This document shows, piece by piece, positions 28,566 through 40,635 of a stretch of 64,000 nt of DNA; the stretch's first letter is position 1; each line of letters begins with the position of its first letter. The stretch lies in the NCBI RefSeq assembly GCF_028283705.1, contig NZ_JAPWKD010000015.1, positions 1 through 64,000 of the forward strand, written 5' to 3'. The notes beneath the pieces are model-generated. The model saw only the letters and a program-made list of their open reading frames with translations, had not been told where the DNA came from and ran no database searches. This stretch comes from Pantoea sp. Its GTDB lineage: Bacteria > Pseudomonadota > Gammaproteobacteria > Enterobacterales > Enterobacteriaceae. Position numbers and translations under genes: made by a program.

Positions 28566-29609
28566 CTATTGCCCTGCTTTTAATTTCTGGAACAACGTCT
28601 CGTACTGTACGCTGGCATCCCCCACATCATTCTGCCACTCACCGTTTTTAATCACCTCTGCTGACGGATACAACGATGGATCGCTGGCAACCGCCTGCGG
28701 CAGCAGTTTTTTCGCCGCCAGATTCGGCGTCGGATAGCCGATGGTTTCCGCCACTTTTGCCGCCACGTCCGGGCGCAACAGGAAGTTAATTAACTTCAGC
28801 GCGCCAGCTTTGTTTTTCGCATTAGCCGGGATGGCCAGATTATCCATCCAGAAAATGCCGCCTTCTTTCGGCCATACCACCTGCAACGGTGTACCGGCCT
28901 GACGGGCCACATACGCTGAACCGTTCCAGATCATGCCGAGATTCACCTCGCCTTCCATATAAGGGTTGCCAGGGTTATCGGAGTTAAATGCCAGCACGTT
29001 TGGCATCAGTTTCTTCAACTCTTCGTAAGCGGCTTCGATCTCTTTCGGGTCGCGTGTGTTGCCCGAATAGCCCAGCTTGCGCAGCGCCATCTGGAAGACT
29101 TCACGCGCGTCATCGGTCAGCAGCAGGCTCTGCTTGTATTCCGGTTTCCACAAATCCGCCCAGCTGGTGATGCTTTTCGGGTCGATCGCATCGGTATTGA
29201 CGCCAATGGCGGTGGCACCCCAGATATAGGGAATCGAATAGTCATTATTGGGATCGAACGGCTTATTCAGCAGGTTCGGATCGAGGTTGTGAAAGTTGCT
29301 CAGCTGCGACTTATCAATCTTTTGCAGCATGCCTTCATTGCGCATTTTGGCGATGAAATAGGTGGAGGGCACCACCAGGTCGTAAGCGCCATCTTTCCAG
29401 GTTTTCAGCTTGGCATACATGCTTTCATTGGATTCGTAGGTGGAATAAATCACCTTGATGCCGGTTTCTTTGGTGAACTGCTCCAGCAGGCCCGGTGGGA
29501 CATATTCGGTCCAGTTGTAGAAATAGAGCGTGTTGCTGTCATCAGCCTGCGCACTCTGCATACCCAGTGCCAGCGCCCCAGCCGCCAGCCAGTGAGACCA
29601 TTTTTTCAT
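28566..29609 (-). CDS. potD: Spermidine/putrescine-binding periplasmic protein
   Basis: PotD captures spermidine (and putrescine less well) in the periplasm for PotABC. The 347-residue protein has a signal peptide (MKKWSHWLAAGALALGMQSAQA) and begins its mature part with NTLYFYNWTEYVPPGLLEQF, the family hallmark. Ligand-pocket aromatics such as the Trp in IPYIWGATAIG and the Trp-Met-Asp in FWMDNLAIP are kept. E. coli PotD has 348 residues. It is the last gene of potABCD. Confidence 0.97.
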   Translation of the reverse strand: MKKWSHWLAAGALALGMQSAQADDSNTLYFYNWTEYVPPGLLEQFTKETGIKVIYSTYESNESMYAKLKTWKDGAYDLVVPSTYFIAKMRNEGMLQKIDKSQLSNFHNLDPNLLNKPFDPNNDYSIPYIWGATAIGVNTDAIDPKSITSWADLWKPEYKQSLLLTDDAREVFQMALRKLGYSGNTRDPKEIEAAYEELKKLMPNVLAFNSDNPGNPYMEGEVNLGMIWNGSAYVARQAGTPLQVVWPKEGGIFWMDNLAIPANAKNKAGALKLINFLLRPDVAAKVAETIGYPTPNLAAKKLLPQAVASDPSLYPSAEVIKNGEWQNDVGDASVQYETLFQKLKAGQ

Positions 29610-29619
29610 CGGTTGTCCT

Positions 29620-30393
29620 CTATTTGGTTTTATCCCGCAATAACAGCTGGCTGGCTGTCACCAATAGCAGCGACAGCAGCAGCAAAATAGTGGCCAGTGC
29701 ATTCACCTCAGGTGATACACCGACTTTCACCATCGAATAAATTTTCAACGGCAGAATTTCAAACGTCGGGCCGGTGACGAAGGAAGAGACCACCACATCG
29801 TCCATCGACAGGGTAAAGCTCAACAGCCAGCCCGCCGCCACCGCAGGTAGCGCCAGCGGCAGCAGAATCTTGCGCAAAATAGTGATTTCACTGGCACCCA
29901 GATCTTTTGCTGCTTCCAGCATCCGCACATCAAAGCCTTTCAGGCGCGAGTAAACGGTGATCACCACAAACGGCAGGCAAAAGGTGATGTGAGAAAACAA
30001 CAGCGACCAGAACCCCAGCGAGATGCCGAGCAGCATAAATAGCACCAGCAGCGAAATCGCCATCACAATGTCCGGTGACATCATCACCACAAACAGCATG
30101 CCGCTGACGAAAGGTTTTCCGCGAAAACGGTAGCGATACAGCGCCACCGCCGTCAGCGAGCCAATCAGCGTGGCGCAGCTGGCTGATAACACCCCCATCA
30201 GCAGCGAGTGCTGTGCCGCCTGCAACAGGCTGTCGTTATTCACCAGCAAGGCATACCACTGGGTACTGAAGCCCTGCCAGTTGATGCCGAAGCGTGAGGC
30301 GTTGAACGAATTGACGATCAGGATAATGATTGGAATATAAAACCAGGCGTAAATCACCGCCATAAAGCTAGCGCGTAACCAGCGAGCCATCAT
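29620..30393 (-). CDS. potC: Spermidine/putrescine ABC transporter permease PotC
   Basis: PotC is one of the two inner-membrane permeases of the spermidine-preferring importer. The 257-residue protein has six hydrophobic segments and the EAA loop (MLEAAKDLGASEITILRKILLP) that contacts the PotA ATPase. It is close to E. coli PotC along its length but shorter at the C-terminus (ends LLLRDKTK). Its start overlaps the stop of potB by four bases, and potD begins 10 bases after its stop. Confidence 0.96.
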   Translation of the reverse strand: MMARWLRASFMAVIYAWFYIPIIILIVNSFNASRFGINWQGFSTQWYALLVNNDSLLQAAQHSLLMGVLSASCATLIGSLTAVALYRYRFRGKPFVSGMLFVVMMSPDIVMAISLLVLFMLLGISLGFWSLLFSHITFCLPFVVITVYSRLKGFDVRMLEAAKDLGASEITILRKILLPLALPAVAAGWLLSFTLSMDDVVVSSFVTGPTFEILPLKIYSMVKVGVSPEVNALATILLLLSLLLVTASQLLLRDKTK

Positions 30394-31250
30394 TGCAGCT
30401 CCACTTTGTTATTCAGCAGGCGTGCAGCGCGCCAGTAAAACAGCAACATCAGCCCCATCAATAGCGTCATGACGATGCTGGTCGCGGCACCAAATGGCCA
30501 GTCGCGAATATTGAGGAACTGACTTTTGATCACGTTGCCAATCAACAGATTTTTCGCGCCACCCATCAGGTCAGAAACATAAAACAGCCCCATCGCCGGG
30601 ATCAACACCAGCAGACAACCGGCGACGATACCGGGCATAGTGAGCGGCAGAATGATGCGTATAAAACGTTGCAGCGTATTGGCCCCGAGGTCGCGGGCGG
30701 CCTCCAGACAGGCTTTATCCAGTTTTTCCAGGCTGGAGTAGAGCGGCAGCACCATAAACGGCAGCAGAATATAGATAAGCCCCAGGATCACCGCTTCTGG
30801 CGTGTACATGATGCGAAAGGGCTGGTCGATGACGCCCAGCCACAGCAGAAACTCGTTCAGCCAGCCCCGGGTGCTGAGAAAAATTTTCAGGCCGTAGATG
30901 CGGATCAATGAGTTGGTCCAGAACGGCACAATTAGCAGAAACAACATCAGCGGGCGCAGGCGCTCAGGTAATTTTGTCAGGCACCAGGCAAAGGGATAAC
31001 CGAGCAGCAGGCAGCACAGGGTGGCGATGATCGCCATATTCAGCGAGTGCAGCAACACTTCGGCGTAGAGCGGATCGAGCAGACGGCTGTAGTTGCTGAG
31101 GGTAAACACCATGCTGACAAAATGTGCATCGTCGCGCGTCAGAAAACTGGTGACAAAAATCATCAGATTCGGCAGCAACACAAATAGCGTCAGCCAGCCG
31201 ACAATCATCACCACGATGGCGCTTTGCAGGCGGTTACGCATCAGCTTCAT
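30390..31250 (-). CDS. potB: Spermidine/putrescine ABC transporter permease PotB
   Basis: PotB is the partner permease of PotC. The 286-residue protein has six membrane segments, and its EAA loop ([22 protein letters not shown]) lies near residue 195. The N-terminus [19 protein letters not shown] is typical. It overlaps potA by 17 bases and potC by four, so the operon is tightly coupled. Confidence 0.96.
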   Translation of the reverse strand: MKLMRNRLQSAIVVMIVGWLTLFVLLPNLMIFVTSFLTRDDAHFVSMVFTLSNYSRLLDPLYAEVLLHSLNMAIIATLCCLLLGYPFAWCLTKLPERLRPLMLFLLIVPFWTNSLIRIYGLKIFLSTRGWLNEFLLWLGVIDQPFRIMYTPEAVILGLIYILLPFMVLPLYSSLEKLDKACLEAARDLGANTLQRFIRIILPLTMPGIVAGCLLVLIPAMGLFYVSDLMGGAKNLLIGNVIKSQFLNIRDWPFGAATSIVMTLLMGLMLLFYWRAARLLNNKVELQ

Positions 31251-32358
31251 ACGGCAGCACCACCTCCCAGCTCTGCACCCAGCTCACCGCCATTTTCTGG
31301 TTCAGCGAATGGTCAAAATCGGGGTCGTCCTCATTGAAAAATTCGCTCACCGTCAGGAGCTTGCCATTTTCCAGTTCAACGGTGGATTCCAGCGTCATCC
31401 CTTTATAGTTCCGCTCACGCACGTAGCCCACCAGATGCTCGCTGCGGCTGTCGTGATCGATCTCTTCAACGCGCAAATCTTCCGGGCGCAGCAGGACATG
31501 TAATTTGTCACCAGGCACCACCGGGAAAGGGCAGTGGATATCACATTCCCGCCCTTCCACCCTGGCGCGCACGCTGGGGGCGTTGTCACTGCTCACCACC
31601 TCAGCGTCAAACACGTTGATTTCGCCGATAAAGCGCGCGACAAACAAATTGGCCGGTTCTTCGTAGATCTCGCGTGGCGTACCGTCCTGCTCGATACGGC
31701 CATCGCGCATCACCACGATGCGATCGGACATGGTCAGCGCTTCTTCCTGGTCGTGAGTGACGAACACAAAGGTGATGCCGAGCTTGCGCTGCAACGCTTT
31801 TAGCTCGTTCTGCATCTGTTTACGCAGCTTGTAATCCAGCGCGGAGAGCGATTCGTCCAGCAGTAACACTTTGGGGCGATTCACCACCGCACGCGCAATG
31901 GCGACACGCTGTTGCTGACCACCTGACAGCTGATGAGGACGCCTGTCGGCAAAACTTTCCAGTTGCACCATGGCCAGCGCGTCATTGACGCGACGGTTTA
32001 TCTCCGCCGCCGGGGTTTTCTGCATCCGCAGGCCAAACGCCACGTTTTCAAACACCGACATATGAGGGAACAACGCATAGCTCTGGAACACCGTATTGAT
32101 ATGGCGGTGCTCGGCAGGCGTGTCGGTAATGTCATTGCCATCGAGGATGATGCGACCCTGGTCGGCATCTTCCAGCCCGGCGATCAGGCGCAGAATGGTG
32201 GTTTTACCGCAGCCGGAGGGACCGAGCAGGGTGATAAATTCACCATGACGGATAGTCAGCTGGAAATCGGAGATGATGGATTTATCATCGAAGGCTTTAC
32301 TGATGCCAGAAAGCGTAACCAGCGCCTGTTGTGCGCATGTTTGCGTCATTTTAGTCAC
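31234..32358 (-). CDS. potA: Spermidine/putrescine ABC transporter ATPase PotA
   Basis: PotA powers the PotABCD polyamine importer. The 374-residue protein has an N-terminal ATPase domain with Walker [15 protein letters not shown], signature [15 protein letters not shown] and Walker [15 protein letters not shown]-terminal TOBE-type regulatory domain ([12 protein letters not shown]) follows. Length is close to E. coli PotA (378). It heads the potABCD operon, with the promoter in the 296-base gap shared with divergent pepT. Confidence 0.96.
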   Translation of the reverse strand: MTKMTQTCAQQALVTLSGISKAFDDKSIISDFQLTIRHGEFITLLGPSGCGKTTILRLIAGLEDADQGRIILDGNDITDTPAEHRHINTVFQSYALFPHMSVFENVAFGLRMQKTPAAEINRRVNDALAMVQLESFADRRPHQLSGGQQQRVAIARAVVNRPKVLLLDESLSALDYKLRKQMQNELKALQRKLGITFVFVTHDQEEALTMSDRIVVMRDGRIEQDGTPREIYEEPANLFVARFIGEINVFDAEVVSSDNAPSVRARVEGRECDIHCPFPVVPGDKLHVLLRPEDLRVEEIDHDSRSEHLVGYVRERNYKGMTLESTVELENGKLLTVSEFFNEDDPDFDHSLNQKMAVSWVQSWEVVLPYEADA

Positions 32359-32561
32359 TCAGTCTGAAAATGATCTGATTACAGCATAGTCGCACGCAGC
32401 GGCCAGCCGTGATGAAGGGCGGGATAATACCTGAAAAATGCGCCAATGCCATGTTTCCACGTGGAATTACCTTGAAAAGTCTGAAAAAGAACGGAGTATG
32501 CTGTAGCGAGACGAAGCGGCACGGGAAATCTTTCTGCATCCGATGATTGAGCAAATCATCA

Positions 32562-32580
32562 TGACGGGACTAACCTGATG
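32562..32580. other. Inverted repeat upstream of pepT
   Basis: GATGATT and AATCATC are 7-base arms around a five-base centre. They lie about 75 bases before the pepT start, in the potA/pepT divergent region. No FNR or CRP consensus fits exactly, so the function is unknown. Confidence 0.3.
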
Positions 32581-32654
32581 GATAATGATTTGACGCAACA
32601 ACGCGTCGCCAGTGACCAATGATAATAAATGCAGGTTCTTTAGAGGGATGACCG

Positions 32655-33881
32655 ATGGATCAATTACTTGAGCGCTTTCTCAGTTATGTGGCGATTGAAA
32701 CCCAATCCAAACCACAGGCACGGCAGGTACCAAGCAGCGAAGGGCAGTGGACGCTGGCGCGTCAGCTCCAGGAAGAGCTGCTGGCTTTAGGTTTTGTGGA
32801 TGTGACGTTAAGTGACCATTGCTGTGTTATGGGCACCTTACCGGCGAATGTTGACTGGCCGACCCCGGTGATCGGTTTTATTTCGCATATGGATACCTCA
32901 CCGGATTTCACAGCGAAAAACGTTAATCCGCAGATTATTGAAAATTACCGCGGCGGAGATATTGCCCTTGGCAACGGTGATGAAATTCTTTCACCGGTGA
33001 TGTTCCCGGTGCTGCATAAGTTAATCGGCCATACGCTGATCACCACCGATGGTAAAACGCTGCTCGGAGCGGATGATAAAGCCGGGGTGGCGGAAATCAT
33101 GACCGCCATGGCACGCCTCGCTCAGGGGGACATTCCGCATGGTGCGATTCGTGTTGCCTTTACGCCGGACGAAGAGATTGGCCGTGGTCCGTCATACTTC
33201 GATATCGAAGAGTTTGCCGCCGACTGGGCTTATACCGTGGATGGTAGCGATCTGGGTGAGTTCGAGTTTGAGAACTTCAATGCGGCATCAGCGACAGTCA
33301 AGATTGTCGGTAACAACGTGCATCCGGGTACTGCCAAAGGGGTGATGGTGAACGCGCTGGAACTGGCAATGCGTTTCCACGCCGAAGTACCGGCCAACGA
33401 AAAGCCGCAGTTCACCGAAGGCTATGAAGGCTTTTACCATCTGCATACCATGAAAGGCACCGTGGAACACGCGGAGATGATGTATATCATCCGTGACTTC
33501 GATGCGGATAATTACGCCAAACGTAAGCAACTGCTGGAAGATATCGGGCGTCGGGTCAGCAAGGGGTTGCATGCGGAATGCACGATAAAAGTCGAGATCA
33601 GCGACAGCTACCGTAATATGCGCGAGAAAGTGGAACCGCATCCGCACATTATCGAACTGGCGTTGCAGGCGATGCGTGACTGTGGCATTGAACCAAACGT
33701 GAAACCGATTCGCGGTGGCACCGACGGTTCAGCGTTGTCGTGGAAAGGACTGCCGTGCCCGAACTTGTTTACCGGTGGCTACAACTATCACGGCAAACAC
33801 GAGTTCGCTTCACTGAACGTGATGGCGCAGGCGGTGGATGTGATTGTGCGCATTTCGGCGCTGGTGGCTGAGAAGAAATAA
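32655..33881 (+). CDS. pepT: Peptidase T (tripeptidase)
   Basis: PepT is a cytoplasmic zinc aminopeptidase that removes the N-terminal residue from tripeptides. The 408-residue length equals E. coli PepT. Metal-binding motifs of the M20 family are intact: [25 protein letters not shown], the catalytic [11 protein letters not shown], and the C-terminal [11 protein letters not shown]. It stands alone, divergent from potA, and is followed by a repeat-derived terminator. Confidence 0.97.
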   Translation: MDQLLERFLSYVAIETQSKPQARQVPSSEGQWTLARQLQEELLALGFVDVTLSDHCCVMGTLPANVDWPTPVIGFISHMDTSPDFTAKNVNPQIIENYRGGDIALGNGDEILSPVMFPVLHKLIGHTLITTDGKTLLGADDKAGVAEIMTAMARLAQGDIPHGAIRVAFTPDEEIGRGPSYFDIEEFAADWAYTVDGSDLGEFEFENFNAASATVKIVGNNVHPGTAKGVMVNALELAMRFHAEVPANEKPQFTEGYEGFYHLHTMKGTVEHAEMMYIIRDFDADNYAKRKQLLEDIGRRVSKGLHAECTIKVEISDSYRNMREKVEPHPHIIELALQAMRDCGIEPNVKPIRGGTDGSALSWKGLPCPNLFTGGYNYHGKHEFASLNVMAQAVDVIVRISALVAEKK

Positions 33882-33882
33882 A

Positions 33883-33957
33883 CCGTAGCGGCGCGATTTA
33901 TCGCGCGTTTTTTCCGATATAACGCACGGAATTGCGCGATGAATCGCGCCGCTACGG
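33883..33957. repeat. Paired inverted palindromic repeat after pepT
   Basis: Two 24-base arms (33883-33906 and 33934-33957) are inverted copies with one mismatch. Each contains the core GCGCGATTTATCGCGC or its ATTCAT variant and ends in CCGTAGC. The left palindrome is followed by a G and six T, so it also ends pepT transcription. The arrangement resembles BIME-type paired REP elements. Confidence 0.8.
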
Positions 33958-33971
33958 CTCAGTGCATGTTG

Positions 33972-35093
33972 TTAATCAGCGAAGTACCAATAACCGCTGT
34001 TCACCAGCGCGGCGACCTGCGCCAGAAGTGAAGGATCGTTCAGTGCTTCACCAAAGTCTTCCAGCGTGAGTACCTGACGATGTGCCAGCGCCGCCAGCAC
34101 TTCCGGGTGGCTACAGGCCACGCGCTCGCCGTTGACGAATACCGCATCACCCAGCGTCAGCACGCGTAACCCACCGAGGCGCGTCAGGGCATCACCCTGT
34201 TGCAGCGCATCATAGATTTCATCTGGCTGATATGGCGGCTCCGGCGGTGCGATATCCAGCTCGTGGCGTGACTGCGAAATAAATTCGCCAAACCACTGGT
34301 TAAACTGTTCGGGCTGATTGATCACATCCAGCATCGCGGCACGGATACCCTCCACCTCGGAAGGAAGAATTTGTGACGGACATTCACGCGTCGGCACATC
34401 GGGATCGCTATAGCGATAGCTGCCCAGTTCGTGAGCCAGCACGTAGTCGGCAAAACCGCTGATCAGCTCGCGACCGCTTGGCGCACGGAAACCTACCGAA
34501 TAGTTCAGCGCGTTTTCCAGTGAATAACCTTCGTGCGGGAATCCCGGCGGGATATAGAGGATGTCACCCGGTTCCATCTCTTCATCAATGATGGCGTCAA
34601 AGGGTTCCACCTGGAGCAGGTCGGGATGCGGGCAATGCTGCTTCATCGGCACTTTCTCGCCGACACGCCAGCGACGACGACCGGTGCCCTGAATGATAAA
34701 CACATCGTACTGGTCGAAATGCGGACCCACACCGCCGCCAGGCACGGCAAAAGAGATCATCAGATCGTCAATACGCCAGTCGGGCAGGAAGCGGAATGGG
34801 CGCATCAGCGCCGCAGAAGGCTCATGCCAGTGGTTCACTGCCTGTACCAGCAGCGACCAGTTGTTTTCACCGAGATGATCGTAGCTTTCAAACGGACCAT
34901 GGCTCACCTGCCATTTACCGTTGTCATGGCTCACCAGGCGGCTGTCCACCTCGTTTTCCATTGCCAGACCGGCCAGCTCATCAGGAGAAATTGGGTCAAT
35001 AAAGTTTTTAAAACCACGTTTAAGCACCACCGGGCGTTTTTGCCAGTAGCGCTGAATAAAGTCGGGCCAGTTAAGATCGAGCTGATAATCCAT
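33972..35093 (-). CDS. roxA: Ribosomal protein uL16 arginine hydroxylase
   Basis: RoxA (YcfD) is a 2-oxoglutarate/Fe(II) JmjC-type oxygenase that hydroxylates an arginine of ribosomal protein L16. The 373-residue length equals E. coli. The iron-binding triad is visible as HFDQYD near residue 125 and PPGFPHEGYS near residue 187. A C-terminal dimer and winged-helix region follows. It is transcribed from 35093 on the minus strand, 57 bases after phoQ ends. Confidence 0.95.
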   Translation of the reverse strand: MDYQLDLNWPDFIQRYWQKRPVVLKRGFKNFIDPISPDELAGLAMENEVDSRLVSHDNGKWQVSHGPFESYDHLGENNWSLLVQAVNHWHEPSAALMRPFRFLPDWRIDDLMISFAVPGGGVGPHFDQYDVFIIQGTGRRRWRVGEKVPMKQHCPHPDLLQVEPFDAIIDEEMEPGDILYIPPGFPHEGYSLENALNYSVGFRAPSGRELISGFADYVLAHELGSYRYSDPDVPTRECPSQILPSEVEGIRAAMLDVINQPEQFNQWFGEFISQSRHELDIAPPEPPYQPDEIYDALQQGDALTRLGGLRVLTLGDAVFVNGERVACSHPEVLAALAHRQVLTLEDFGEALNDPSLLAQVAALVNSGYWYFAD

Positions 35094-35150
35094 AGAAGGG
35101 TTCCGGTTAGGGCCATGAATGCCTGCAAGTATAACAGCCCGCGCGCCTTT

Positions 35151-36611
35151 CTACTCGCGACGATGTTCAACTTCCTGACGCTGGAAAATGACTTCCATAC
35201 GCGCGCCCCCAAGCGGGCTGGTGGTGGCGATAACCTGACCGGCGTACTGCTCCAGAATGTCGCGAACCACGGCCAGACCTAAGCCCTGGCCTGGTCGCAG
35301 GGTGTCGGCGCGCTGACCGCGCACGAAGATTAAATCGCGCTTACTTTCGGGGATACCGGGTCCATCATCGTCGATAAACAGATGCAACGCTTTATCGGTT
35401 TGCCGTGCACTGACTTCAATAAACTCCAGGCAATATTTGCAGGCGTTATCCAGCACATTGCCCAGCACTTCCATAAAGTCATTCTGATCGCCGATAAAGG
35501 TCAGTTCGGGAGAGATATCGAGGGTGATTTCCACCCCTTTACGCTGATAAACCTTATTCAGCGCTGAACACAGGCTATCGAGTAGCGCTGAGACGGAATG
35601 CAAATCGCGCTGCAACGGGTTGTGATCGGCCTGCATACTGGCACGATGCAGGTAATAACCGATCTGCTGCGAGATACGGCTGATTTGCTCCAGCATCACC
35701 GGCTCCGCCTGTTCCACTGTCAGGTCTTTACCGCTGCGCAGCGAACGCAACGTACTTTGCAACACCGCCAGCGGCGTCTTCAGGCTGTGAGTAAGGTCGG
35801 AAAGCGTGGTGCGATAGCGGGTATAACGCTGGCGCTCATTGGTGAGCAATAAATTCAGGTTGCGTACCAGACTGCGCAGTTCCTGGGGAGGATTATCATC
35901 CAGATTCTCCCGCTGACCGGTTTCCAGCTCGCGCACCTGAGAAGTGAGATGCCCAATCGGCCGCAGACTCCAGTGCGCGGCCAGCCACAGCAGCGGGATT
36001 ACCAGCAGCAGATTGGCTGCCAGCACGTAGCTGAACCATGACCAAACCACATCGGAATGCTGGAGTTCCTGTGGGATCGAATCGACCACCACAATGGTCA
36101 GCGCCGGTAAGTTGGTGGTGGCGTCATAGCGGTTGACCGCGACCGAGTGGGTAAAGGTATCGTTGCTGTTAGTGTCCAGGGCGTGAAGCTGTTTCTGCGC
36201 CACCAGGTTGTTACCCATCGCTGCCAGGCTGGTGCGGTTGCTGGTGTCTATTTCGTAGAAGTCAGGCTTGAGTAGCCACTCGCGCCGAATTTTGCGGCGG
36301 ATTTCCGGCACATCGCGCTGCTGCCACAGCAGTTTGCCGTGTTCATCGTAGATAAAAACCAGCGTCGGGAAGTTGAGCGTCATACGCTCTGGCTGGGCAA
36401 TGGTCAGCCGGTTGTCCTGCCACTGCGCAAGGGTAAAGAATAGGTTGCTTTCGCCGCGCATCACACGATAGGTGTTTTTGTCGAAACTCACCACATAACC
36501 CACTACCGCCACCATGCCATAGGAGAGCGACAGAAACAGCACAATGGCTGCCGTCGCCAGCAGAAAGCGGGCGCGCAGGGAAAAGGGGCGCAGGCGATGA
36601 AACCAGTCCAT
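35151..36611 (-). CDS. phoQ: Sensor histidine kinase PhoQ with a reduced acidic patch
   Basis: PhoQ is the inner-membrane kinase/phosphatase that senses low Mg2+, acid and antimicrobial peptides and controls PhoP. The 486-residue protein has two membrane helices (about 17-40 and 193-214), the HAMP region, the H-box [18 protein letters not shown], the N-box [15 protein letters not shown] and the G-box [12 protein letters not shown]. The periplasmic stretch corresponding to the E. coli acidic cluster (EDDDDAE) reads ALDTNSNDT at about residues 144-152, keeping only two Asp. The flanking THSVAV and [10 protein letters not shown] are conserved, so the alignment is secure. The start lies three bases after the phoP stop. 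Confidence 0.96.
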   Translation of the reverse strand: MDWFHRLRPFSLRARFLLATAAIVLFLSLSYGMVAVVGYVVSFDKNTYRVMRGESNLFFTLAQWQDNRLTIAQPERMTLNFPTLVFIYDEHGKLLWQQRDVPEIRRKIRREWLLKPDFYEIDTSNRTSLAAMGNNLVAQKQLHALDTNSNDTFTHSVAVNRYDATTNLPALTIVVVDSIPQELQHSDVVWSWFSYVLAANLLLVIPLLWLAAHWSLRPIGHLTSQVRELETGQRENLDDNPPQELRSLVRNLNLLLTNERQRYTRYRTTLSDLTHSLKTPLAVLQSTLRSLRSGKDLTVEQAEPVMLEQISRISQQIGYYLHRASMQADHNPLQRDLHSVSALLDSLCSALNKVYQRKGVEITLDISPELTFIGDQNDFMEVLGNVLDNACKYCLEFIEVSARQTDKALHLFIDDDGPGIPESKRDLIFVRGQRADTLRPGQGLGLAVVRDILEQYAGQVIATTSPLGGARMEVIFQRQEVEHRRE

Positions 36612-36614
36612 TGA

Positions 36615-37283
36615 TCAGAGATCGAAACGATAGCCCTGACCGCGTACCGTGTTGATCACTTCAGTCGGGTAGAGCGCGAGAATTTTTTTACGTAAACGAC
36701 CCATCAGTACATCAATGGTGTGGCTTTCACGTAATTCAGCATCAGGATAGAGTTGCAGCATCAGCGAGTCTTTGCTGACCACTTTTCCGGCGTTGCGGAT
36801 CAGGGTTTCGACGATGGTGTATTCAAAGGCCGTCAGTTTAACCGGCTCATCATTTACCGTCAGCTCGCGACGCGAGAGATCAACCTGGAACGGTGGCATT
36901 GAGATGATTTGCGAAGCATGGCCGCTGTTACGACGCATTAACGCCTGCAAACGGGCTGCAACTTCTTCGATATGGAACGGTTTGGTGACATAGTCGTCGG
37001 CACCGGCTTCCAGCGCTTCGACTTTTGCCTGCCAGCCTTCACGGGCGGTAAGCACCAGAATTGGCTGACGAATGGCTTCGCCACGCCAGCGGCGGATCAG
37101 TGACATACCATCTTCGTCCGGCAGGCCCAGATCAACCAGCGCGATGTCCGGAATATGCTCCTGGAGGAAATAATCAGCTTCTTTCGCATCTTCTGCGGCA
37201 TCCACCTGGTGACCCATTTCGCGCAATTGCACGGCAAGGTGATGACGCAGCAGCGCATTATCTTCCACGACCAGAACACGCAT
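36615..37283 (-). CDS. phoP: Response regulator PhoP
   Basis: PhoP is the OmpR-type DNA-binding partner of PhoQ. The 222-residue protein has the receiver domain with acidic pocket EDN near residue 8, phosphoryl acceptor Asp51 ([13 protein letters not shown]), switch Thr in LTAREG and Lys in YVTKPFH. The C-terminal winged helix ([22 protein letters not shown] ... [12 protein letters not shown]) follows; I quote only parts. It is the first gene of phoPQ, downstream of purB. Confidence 0.97.
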   Translation of the reverse strand: MRVLVVEDNALLRHHLAVQLREMGHQVDAAEDAKEADYFLQEHIPDIALVDLGLPDEDGMSLIRRWRGEAIRQPILVLTAREGWQAKVEALEAGADDYVTKPFHIEEVAARLQALMRRNSGHASQIISMPPFQVDLSRRELTVNDEPVKLTAFEYTIVETLIRNAGKVVSKDSLMLQLYPDAELRESHTIDVLMGRLRKKILALYPTEVINTVRGQGYRFDL

Positions 37284-37347
37284 AGTTTTTCCTTACTTTC
37301 AACTCATTGATGGAGCAAAGTATATGCGAAACCAGCTAAACCGCAGA

Positions 37348-37381
37348 TTAACACAGGCGAGCCGTGACACGCCTGTGTTAA
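37348..37381. terminator. Long inverted repeat between purB and phoP
   Basis: TTAACACAGGCG and CGCCTGTGTTAA are perfect 12-base arms around a 10-base loop, seven bases after the purB stop on the minus strand. No T tract follows, so it may attenuate rather than fully stop purB transcription entering phoPQ. Confidence 0.6.
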
Positions 37382-37388
37382 CGGGTGA

Positions 37389-38807
<1,419 letters not shown>

Positions 38808-39449
38808 TTAATACGCCGTTCCCAGCCGGGATAAAATGGTTTTTGCCTCACGCAGCAAGCGTTGGCGCGAGAACATCAGCTGCAGGCGGCCACCACCAAC
38901 CTGCTGCCATAATACGGCAGAACGGATGCCCGCCAGCAAGGTGGCGCGTACCCGGTTCTGGATCTGGCTGCTCTGCAATACCTGTGGCGAGCCGGTCACC
39001 TGAATGCGCGGGCCAAGTGGGCTGATTACATCAACATAAATGGCGGCCATGGCGCTGGTGATGGTGTCGGATTCCAACTCATAATGCGCCAGCTGACGAT
39101 CAAGCTGGCTGATGCGCTGGGCCAGGGTGTTGAGTGCTTGTTTATTGCTGTGCAGCTTGCGCTCCAGCACCACCAGACTCAGGGTATAGCGCATCAACTC
39201 CGCGCCTGCACCCTGACGGCTGCTGCTGTTCAGCACCGCCATCATGGTTTCCAGACCGAGTCGCAGGTTGGCTTCATCATTGTCATACACCGCCAGCGTT
39301 GAGCCAGGATTGAGATCCAGCAGGCTGCGCAGCGAGACATTCAGTGCGGCGTTATTACAATTGCCCTGATGCGCCAGCTGCTGCACCAGATGGGCCGCCT
39401 GACACACGCCCGCCAGCGCCAGCGTAATCTCATAATAGTTCTTAGCCAC
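38808..39449 (-). CDS. hflD: High-frequency lysogenization protein HflD
   Basis: HflD is a membrane-associated protein that, in E. coli, binds phage lambda CII and affects lysogeny; its host role is unclear. The start GTG 39449, preceded by CAGGAG, gives [20 protein letters not shown] and 213 residues, equal to E. coli. A longer upstream frame overlaps mnmA and is rejected. Motifs [20 protein letters not shown] and [17 protein letters not shown] are conserved. It lies between mnmA and purB as in E. coli. Confidence 0.95.
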   Translation of the reverse strand: MAKNYYEITLALAGVCQAAHLVQQLAHQGNCNNAALNVSLRSLLDLNPGSTLAVYDNDEANLRLGLETMMAVLNSSSRQGAGAELMRYTLSLVVLERKLHSNKQALNTLAQRISQLDRQLAHYELESDTITSAMAAIYVDVISPLGPRIQVTGSPQVLQSSQIQNRVRATLLAGIRSAVLWQQVGGGRLQLMFSRQRLLREAKTILSRLGTAY

Positions 39450-39483
39450 GGCTACTCCTGTATACGCGTCGGCAACGCCGACC

Positions 39484-40596
39484 TCAGGCCGCTGCCCAGG
39501 GCAGACGCTGTTCGATAATGCCGCCACCCAGGCACACTTCACCCAGGTAGAACACGGCAGATTGTCCCGGCGTAACAGCAGCAACCGGCTCATCAAAACG
39601 GACTTCAATACGGTCATCACCCAGCGGGATAATTTCGCAGGGGATGTCGGTCTGGCGGTAACGGGTTTTCACCGTGCAGCGCAGTGGGGCGGTGATCGGC
39701 TGGCGATCAACCCAATGCAGCTGCTGGGCAATCAGGCCCACGGACATCAGGCGCGGATGATCGCCGCCCTGTGCCACAATCAGGCGATTGCGTTCGACAT
39801 CTTTATCGACCACGTACCAGGGATCGTCATTGCTTTCTTTACGTCCGCCAATACCCAGCCCCTTACGCTGACCCAGAGTGTGATACATCAGACCCTGATG
39901 TTCACCGACGATCTCGCCATCAACGGTTTCAATGGCACCCGGCTGGGCAGGCAGATAACGGCCAAGGAAATCGCGGAATTTGCGTTCGCCGATAAAGCAG
40001 ATGCCGGTGGAGTCTTTTTTCTTCGCGGTGATCAGATCAAGCTGCTCGGCAATGCGGCGAACTTCCGGTTTTTCCAGCTCGCCGACCGGGAACAGGCTTT
40101 GTGCGACCTGCTGGTGGCTGAGGGTGTAGAGGAAGTAGCTTTGATCTTTGTTGCCATCCAGGCCGCGCAGCAGGCGGCTCTGACCATCAACATCCTGACG
40201 GCGGACATAATGGCCGGTGGCGATAAAGTCAGCACCGAGATCTTCTGCGGCGAATTCAAGAAACGCTTTAAACTTGATCTCTTTATTACACAGAATGTCG
40301 GGATTCGGCGTACGGCCCGCTTTGTACTCTTCGAGGAAATGTTCAAAAACATTGTCCCAGTACTCTGCGGCGAAGTTGACCTTATGCAGTTTGATACCGA
40401 GTTTGTCGCAGACGGCCTGCGCATCAGCCAGGTCTTCAGCGGCAGTACAATACTCCTCGCCGTCGTCTTCCTCCCAGTTCTTCATGAACAGGCCCTCCAC
40501 CTTATAGCCCTGCTGTTGCAGTAACCAGGCGGAAACGGAAGAATCGACGCCGCCGGACATACCGACGATCACTTTTTTCTGGCTGTTGTCAGACAT
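39484..40596 (-). CDS. mnmA: tRNA-specific 2-thiouridylase
   Basis: MnmA thiolates U34 in tRNA-Lys, tRNA-Glu and tRNA-Gln using sulfur relayed by TusE. The 370-residue protein has the PP-loop [16 protein letters not shown] near residue 12, the catalytic Cys pair in [13 protein letters not shown] and [13 protein letters not shown], and tRNA-binding motifs such as [10 protein letters not shown]. Length is close to E. coli (368). It lies in the nudJ-mnmA-hflD-purB group. Confidence 0.97.
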   Translation of the reverse strand: MSDNSQKKVIVGMSGGVDSSVSAWLLQQQGYKVEGLFMKNWEEDDGEEYCTAAEDLADAQAVCDKLGIKLHKVNFAAEYWDNVFEHFLEEYKAGRTPNPDILCNKEIKFKAFLEFAAEDLGADFIATGHYVRRQDVDGQSRLLRGLDGNKDQSYFLYTLSHQQVAQSLFPVGELEKPEVRRIAEQLDLITAKKKDSTGICFIGERKFRDFLGRYLPAQPGAIETVDGEIVGEHQGLMYHTLGQRKGLGIGGRKESNDDPWYVVDKDVERNRLIVAQGGDHPRLMSVGLIAQQLHWVDRQPITAPLRCTVKTRYRQTDIPCEIIPLGDDRIEVRFDEPVAAVTPGQSAVFYLGEVCLGGGIIEQRLPWAAA

Positions 40597-40635
40597 GACA
40601 CACTCTTAAATTACGATAAAAACAGGCGGCGTATT

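Noticed and set aside
37284..37350. Possible PhoP box upstream of phoP (GGTTTA and GGTTTC on the minus strand)
   Set aside because: The half-sites are nine bases apart instead of the eleven-base period of known PhoP boxes, and the second is imperfect.
39562..40524. 320-codon plus-strand open frame antisense to mnmA
   Set aside because: mnmA is fully conserved on the other strand; this is a shadow frame.
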